Shown: in pieces, positions 59,228 to 64,000 of the stretch
How positions within the stretch are numbered: position 1 is the stretch's first letter
Layout of the letters: each line of letters starts with the position of its first letter
Translations under genes and position numbers: made by a program
Source: Arbacia lixula
Lineage: Eukaryota > Echinodermata > Echinoidea > Arbacioida > Arbaciidae
Length of the DNA: 64,000 nucleotides
Assembly: GCA_963669155.1 (NCBI GenBank)
Contig: OZ022579.1
Coordinates: forward strand, 20,223,821-20,287,820
Direction: 5' to 3'
The notes under the pieces: generated by a model
The model's input: only the letters and a program-made list of their open reading frames with translations
The model's database searches: none
Told to the model about the DNA's origin: nothing

Positions 59228-61297
59228 GATTTTCTCTGGATCAAACAGTAACACTCAAGATCAGATTGACGACTTTGAGTGCTATCAGTTCACGATAGAC
59301 ATTTATCAGTTCACAGGCAGATATAGCATAATCGTTTGATGTCACTGTAGGCCGGGTTATATCCTGAGCTGTGACGCTGTGTAGATCCTGACTTTGACCC
59401 ACAAATGTAGACAAGGTTGCAGTCTAATTCCAATGCAATGTCACCAATATGAGAAAGGGAGACAGCGAGAGAGGATACAGTTCCTACATAACATGTAACA
59501 ATGTACATGAGAGCTCTCATTTGTTAATGTAAGAACGTACAGGAGACAATTTCATGCAATTCTTCTACTGTACATTGACGTCATGTCAAAATATCCGCAA
59601 CTTTTCCCAGAAACTTTCTTTCTCACTCTTCCGTGGTATCACCCCAAATTGGCTGGATGACTTCCTGTGTGTGATACGTGGTAGTTCCTGCACACGACGA
59701 TTCCTTCCCCTTGGGATGTCTCACCACACAAACATGAACCAAATGTGGCAGGGAGCTAACTAGACCACAATAAACTGTATCTTAGTTACAAGCACCATGC
59801 TACACCTCCAACTGCAGGCTCCATGCATGCACATAAACTGGTAATATGTGCATGTATGTTGTACTAGACCACCAGAAGTCAACACCAATAGCTTAGCTGT
59901 CCAGTTGCCCAATGGATCTTGGTATTACTGGTATTTGGCAAAGCACTACACTGCCAATGTTCAAAACCAATATCTGAATGACGAGCTGGATCCAAATGAT
60001 ATTTGCAAATTCACACCAAACCTCTATGTTTACTTAGCATGATCTGCCTGCTGTTGCATGTTCATCACTCTTGCTGCAGTAGACTTTATAAAGAGCACAC
60101 TTGTTGATTTCCTGCACAATATTCTGCTGACACAGGTTCCCGGCAATCACATACGAGTAGATCAGAATTGGTGACGGTTATCCCCTCTTTTTTCCCCCAG
60201 TGCAGTGCTTACTACCAGACAATGGTCTTACACAGAGCACAACACCCCCTAACAAACAAGAGTGAGTAACCTACAAGGCAAACATGCCCTGCCTGACTGA
60301 ACTCATTAGCATACTGTCTGCTATCAAGGCATCTCAATGGGCCTTTATTCTGTCTGTAATCAGTCTTGTAAGGCATTACTATATGGTGCCTAATCAGCTG
60401 ATTTCTGAACAAAGGGTGGTTGAGACTGGAGGGCAGACTAGTCCTAAAAGGGTGGACTTTGTACCTGATGCCTGCAATGATTACTCAACCAGGATCCTCC
60501 TCTTATTGTTGTACAGCCATTGTATACAGAAGAAACAACAGAGACATAGACAGACAAAATAACCTTTACAAATTGAAAAAAAAGTTCAAAATGTTTTCGT
60601 AATTTTGTTTTCATTGCTTTCCCTTATTTTAGGAAAGCAATGAAAACTAAATTACAAAAATATTTTGAACGATATCAATTTTTAAAAAATGTATTTAAAG
60701 AAATGATGAGTATCCATAATTTGAGGAGAGAAACAGATAAAAAAAATGAAAGAGTAAAACAAAAGGAATGACAGCTGCTCTTTTAACCAAGGCATTCCAC
60801 ATACTATCTCTGCTTTTCAAACAAACAATTAATTTTAAAAATTGTTTTAACATATTGTTCAAGCCTTAAATGCCATTGTATGAATAGGAATGTGAGCCTA
60901 ACTACTGTAATTGACAATGAGAAAGATTTGTTATCACTAATGGTGATTACATTTCTTACATGTTAAGAGAGTTTGGCATATCTATCGAACTTCTGGTATA
61001 TACACTATATGCTACTGCCCAGAGAGAAAACAACAAACAGAACACATTAATCTATATTATTTGCTACAAAATTACATGGTAAGTGCCAGCAACACAACAG
61101 GAAATATAAAGCTGCAAATATAATCATGATTCCATATATGTGTAAAGTCATAAAGTACAAACTACTGTGCTACATTACTATAAACTTGATATCCAATAAT
61201 TCAAAGGACAATTATTTATCCAGGGCAGACTCACTACCACTGCATTATTTGTCTGCTTCTTCCATATGTTACACCAACATTTGAGATCTGTCCCTAT
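59228..61297. other. FIP 5' untranslated region and flank
   Basis: The first stretch must hold the 5' untranslated region and promoter of the short FIP transcript; no TATA box is visible. A hairpin with about 39-bp imperfect arms lies at 60584-60670. No EF-hand exon was seen up to the window edge. Confidence 0.45.
60584..60670. repeat. Imperfect hairpin, about 39-bp arms
   Basis: GTTCAAAATGTTTTCGTAAT and GTTTTCATTGCTTTCC are mirrored by GGAAAGCAATGAAAAC and ATTACAAAAATATTTTGAAC; loop about 9 bases. Confidence 0.85.
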
Positions 61298-61782
61298 AGG
61301 TGCGTCTTCATTAGCCCGATGTGGGCGAAATAGCGAGCTTGTTCTGATCGGGTTAGCTAGCCAGATCACGAAATAGCTAGTTATTTGCGTCTTCATTAGC
61401 CAGATCAGGCAAAATAGCTCGCTATTTGGTCGAGAAAATTTCCCAAGAAATCTTGGGCTAGATGGAGCTAGCTCGGTGCGTCTGCATTAGCCTGAAAATT
61501 TCTCAATCCCGGCATGCATCAGCGCCCACGAGGCAGTGTTTACGTAATAGGTCTTTACACTTGCGTGAATGCGAGCTCACAACCAAAGCCATGCGGCCGT
61601 GGCCTATTCCCGTCGCACACTGCTGGTATGTGTGAAACTCGGGATAATTTATGCAACCCGAGCTCGAGCTTACGTATCCCGAGTTTCGAGCTAATGAAGA
61701 CGCGATTGCAACTTCACGCTAGTTCCCCGGATAAGCAAAATAGCTCGCTATTTCGTCTGATCGGGCTAATGAAGATGCACCT
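61298..61782. mobile_element. TIR element, family A copy 2
   Basis: Ends AGGTGCGTCTTCATTAGCCC and GGGCTAATGAAGATGCACCT are perfect complements over 20 bases. TAT flanks both sides, a likely 3-bp target duplication. The interior matches 936-1395 (for example GAGCTCACAACC and AGCTCGAGCTTACGT). Confidence 0.85.
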
Positions 61783-62929
61783 TATCTGTAGTATCATGAA
61801 GACAAATGAGGAACAACTAAGATAATAGAAGTGGCATCTGGACTGATTAGACCATTAGACCTTAGACCATTAACTCTTAATGTGCCATGGGTCATGGGTG
61901 TATTGTTTTACCAGTTATGTACACAGATCCATATACATGTAGCAGCATTCATGTAGCGCAGGGAGGTTTTAAGAACCATGTTGGCTTCTCATGAACCTGT
62001 TGATTCCTTGATTACCTCACTCCTATAAATTCAACACACAAACCACATCGTTTCCTGTAAGCTGAGGGTTAAGGGAACAGTAATGAAAAATTGCCTTGCC
62101 TTGGTGAGCTGAGGGTAAGTCCTTCCCAAACATGCAACGTCACTGTCGATTGCTGTAATAATGGCCTACCATACTCTACACCATGGGAGCACTAGTCCAG
62201 ATACTGGCCGTATTTTATCGTCCACTTATTCTCCCACACACATTACGCCACTGATTCACATAGTACGCACACCGCGCCAGACCACTGATTGCGCAACTCC
62301 ATGAATCTGTCCGCCCGAATGTATTTCAGGGAGAAAAATTTTGTATGTGATGCGCCACCAACGTTCGTTGTCGGCGGATGGCTAAATACAGTCCAGGGGG
62401 TAGACTAGGGGAGCCCTTGTGTGGTGAATACCACGCTGTCCAATGGGAATCAAGCCATGGGAAAGTCTTAGATTTCAACTTGACAGGTGCTGAGGAGCTG
62501 GCTGATGTGCCTATCCTTTCATCCACAGGAGGAAACTTTCCCACTCACACCTTAAGAGTCTGCTAACTATACCTTCCTTCCAGTGAAAAAAATACACAAG
62601 AGCTCAGGATGATGCAGCCCCTGAAATGCCAAAAGAATCCCCAATGAAAACTTGATGTCTTTTGGTGTGGCTTCAATTAGAAAGAAGCCCCTGCCAATTT
62701 GAGTTTCCTTCATAAGAGCTGATCAATTTAACATTATCACAATGTGCATGACCGACATGATCACTTACAATCATATGAAAACTAAAGAAACTTAACTGAG
62801 CACAGTTGACTGGTACGCCATCATCCTCCAGCACAAAACATGCAGCTACATCTGTCTTCACTAACATTTGCTTGTCCTATGCCTAAAAAATGAAATAAAT
62901 CAAATTTCAATTTACATCTTACACTTTAA
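61783..62929. other. Non-coding flank
   Basis: No exon, repeat family or RNA gene recognised. Confidence 0.5.
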
Positions 62930-63351
62930 AGACAAGGTATCTCATTTGCTGACCAAAAAAAAATTGTGGAAAAACCATGGAAAATGAAAGAAAATACTGT
63001 TTCAGAACTTGCCCACAATATAAGAAATAACACTGACTTTGAGCAGAGTTATATGGATTGCTAAATTTAGAGTACATGTAGGTGTTAGACATGTCATCCA
63101 AACCTACAGCCTTAACCGGGGACTGCAATACGCTATAGCGCACATCATGCTTTTGCAACGTACAGTGATGCAGTGAGGCAAGCGGTGCACCCTGAGCGAA
63201 TATTGCAGCATGGTATGTGAATGTAGACCATGGTCGTTACGTTTCAAACAGAAACAGGATAGTTTTTCACTTCTCCTGAAAAGGTTTGTGAAGCTATGAC
63301 TGGGGCATTCCTGCAAAGTTTCATGACTTTTACACATGGGATACCCTGTCT
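62930..63351. mobile_element. TTAA-type repeat, family F copy 4 (both TTAA sites kept)
   Basis: AGACAAGGTATCTC at the left and GATACCCTGTCT at the right are mirrored; TTAA at 62926-62929 and 63352-63355. This copy defines the ends of the family (422 bp). Confidence 0.82.
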
Positions 63352-63438
63352 TTAAGTGTTGAAATATGTGGAGGGATATGTAGGACTTAAGTGAAATTAA
63401 GCTTAACAATCAATATATTTTGCCCCCAAAGTGATTAA

Positions 63439-63995
63439 AGGGTTACTAAATTAGAAAAATAAGTTCCCACTAATCTATGCTAAATTATCCACTAAAAACG
63501 AATTTCACATTTGTTTGCCGCAATAAAGTCTCGTTTTGACGAAAATTTGAAAAAAAACGCACGCCTCCAGTGACGTATGAGAAGTCAAAATGCCATCGAT
63601 TGTACGGAAGTCAACAATAGACCATTTCATAATGTATTCACAAATTTTCCCCTAACTGCGTAGTAACGCGTTATTGCATTCACCTGTATCTTGTCATTCA
63701 GATTCAATGGATGGAATGCACTTTGAATCTGTAGTTGATGCTACCCGGACAAATCTCAGACAAGCTTTGGGGGTCCCATTGGTAACATATTGTTTGAACG
63801 GTGTGAATAAACCATTTTATTCACGCCGTTGGCATTTATGGCATTTTGACTTCTCATACGTCACTGGAGGTGTGCGTTCTTTTCAAATTTTGGTCAAAAT
63901 GAGACTTTATCGCGGTAAACGAATGTGAAATTCGTTTTTAGTGGATAATTTTACGTAGATTAGTGGGAACTTATTTTTTCTAATTTAGTAACCCT
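63439..63995. mobile_element. TTAA-flanked TIR element, family G copy 2
   Basis: Same ends and long inverted repeats as 35800-36323, here 557 bp, with TTAA at 63435-63438 and 63996-63999. The inner part (GATTCAATGGATGGAATGCA, CATACGTCACTGGAGG) is also shared. Confidence 0.9.
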
Positions 63996-64000
63996 TTAAT

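Noticed and set aside
60180-60240. Plus-strand acceptor-like CCCCTCTTTTTTCCCCCAG
   Set aside because: No open family-like exon follows and no matching plus-strand donor or gene was found nearby.
62326-62566. Overlapping 60-70-codon frames on both strands
   Set aside because: No domain, splice site or repeat relationship could be seen to support coding.
1-64000. CRISPR array, operon, phage or plasmid features
   Set aside because: No regularly spaced repeats with unique spacers and no bacterial-type genes; the coding sequence is intron-containing and metazoan.

Overview
This is a window of an AT-rich animal nuclear genome. The coding part is split into short exons with GT-AG introns, and both genes belong to metazoan families. 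The palindromic ACATGT-type words and the many fold-back elements suggest a marine invertebrate, possibly an echinoderm or another invertebrate deuterostome. That assignment is an inference from style, not proof. I see no bacterial, viral or CRISPR feature. Almost every long uninterrupted reading frame in the window is a chance frame in intron or repeat DNA; the real genes lie in short exons joined across introns.

Two genes are recognisable, both on the minus strand and head to tail. (1) The first two coding exons (11008-10913 and 7785-7688) encode the N-terminus of a Lethal(2) giant larvae (Lgl/LLGL) family protein, a cortical polarity and exocytosis WD40 protein. Its remaining exons must lie left of position 1. 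(2) A complete 14-exon gene runs from 59227 down to 26858. It encodes a 483-residue class II Rab11 family-interacting protein (Rab11-FIP3/4, Drosophila Nuf type), with an acidic, serine-rich N-terminal half, a long coiled coil and the C-terminal Rab11-binding domain. All splice phases agree and the joined frame is open. The first exon carries only Met-Ser-Gln after an in-frame stop, so this transcript has no EF-hand region. A further cassette exon (45572-45489) is possible.

The rest is intron and intergenic DNA. 1-7687 is Lgl intron 2 (or beyond); 7786-10912 is Lgl intron 1 and holds the 3' end of a LINE retrotransposon cut by a large fold-back element. 11009-26857 is the intergenic region, with a possible small spliced transcript near 13 kb, a composite GC-rich repeat block at 14.5-15.8 kb, a TIR element at 15.9-16.4 kb, a tRNA-derived SINE at 16.8-17.2 kb and a tRNA-like sequence at 18.6 kb. 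27-59 kb is the FIP gene with its introns. 59.2-64 kb is its 5' flank.

Mobile elements dominate. At least three families have TTAA target-site duplications: one of 360 bp; one of about 420 bp in four copies; one of 524-557 bp in two copies. A TA-flanked fold-back family beginning CACTACAG has four copies. A 460-485 bp family with 3-bp duplications has two copies. There are also several smaller fold-backs, one nested inside another. Three exon ends of the FIP gene lie in local tandem duplications that copied the exon end, and two of these copied the splice donor as well. A perfect 44-bp-arm hairpin (37873-37968) and a perfect 68-bp zero-spacer palindrome (55803-55870) are the most striking structures.
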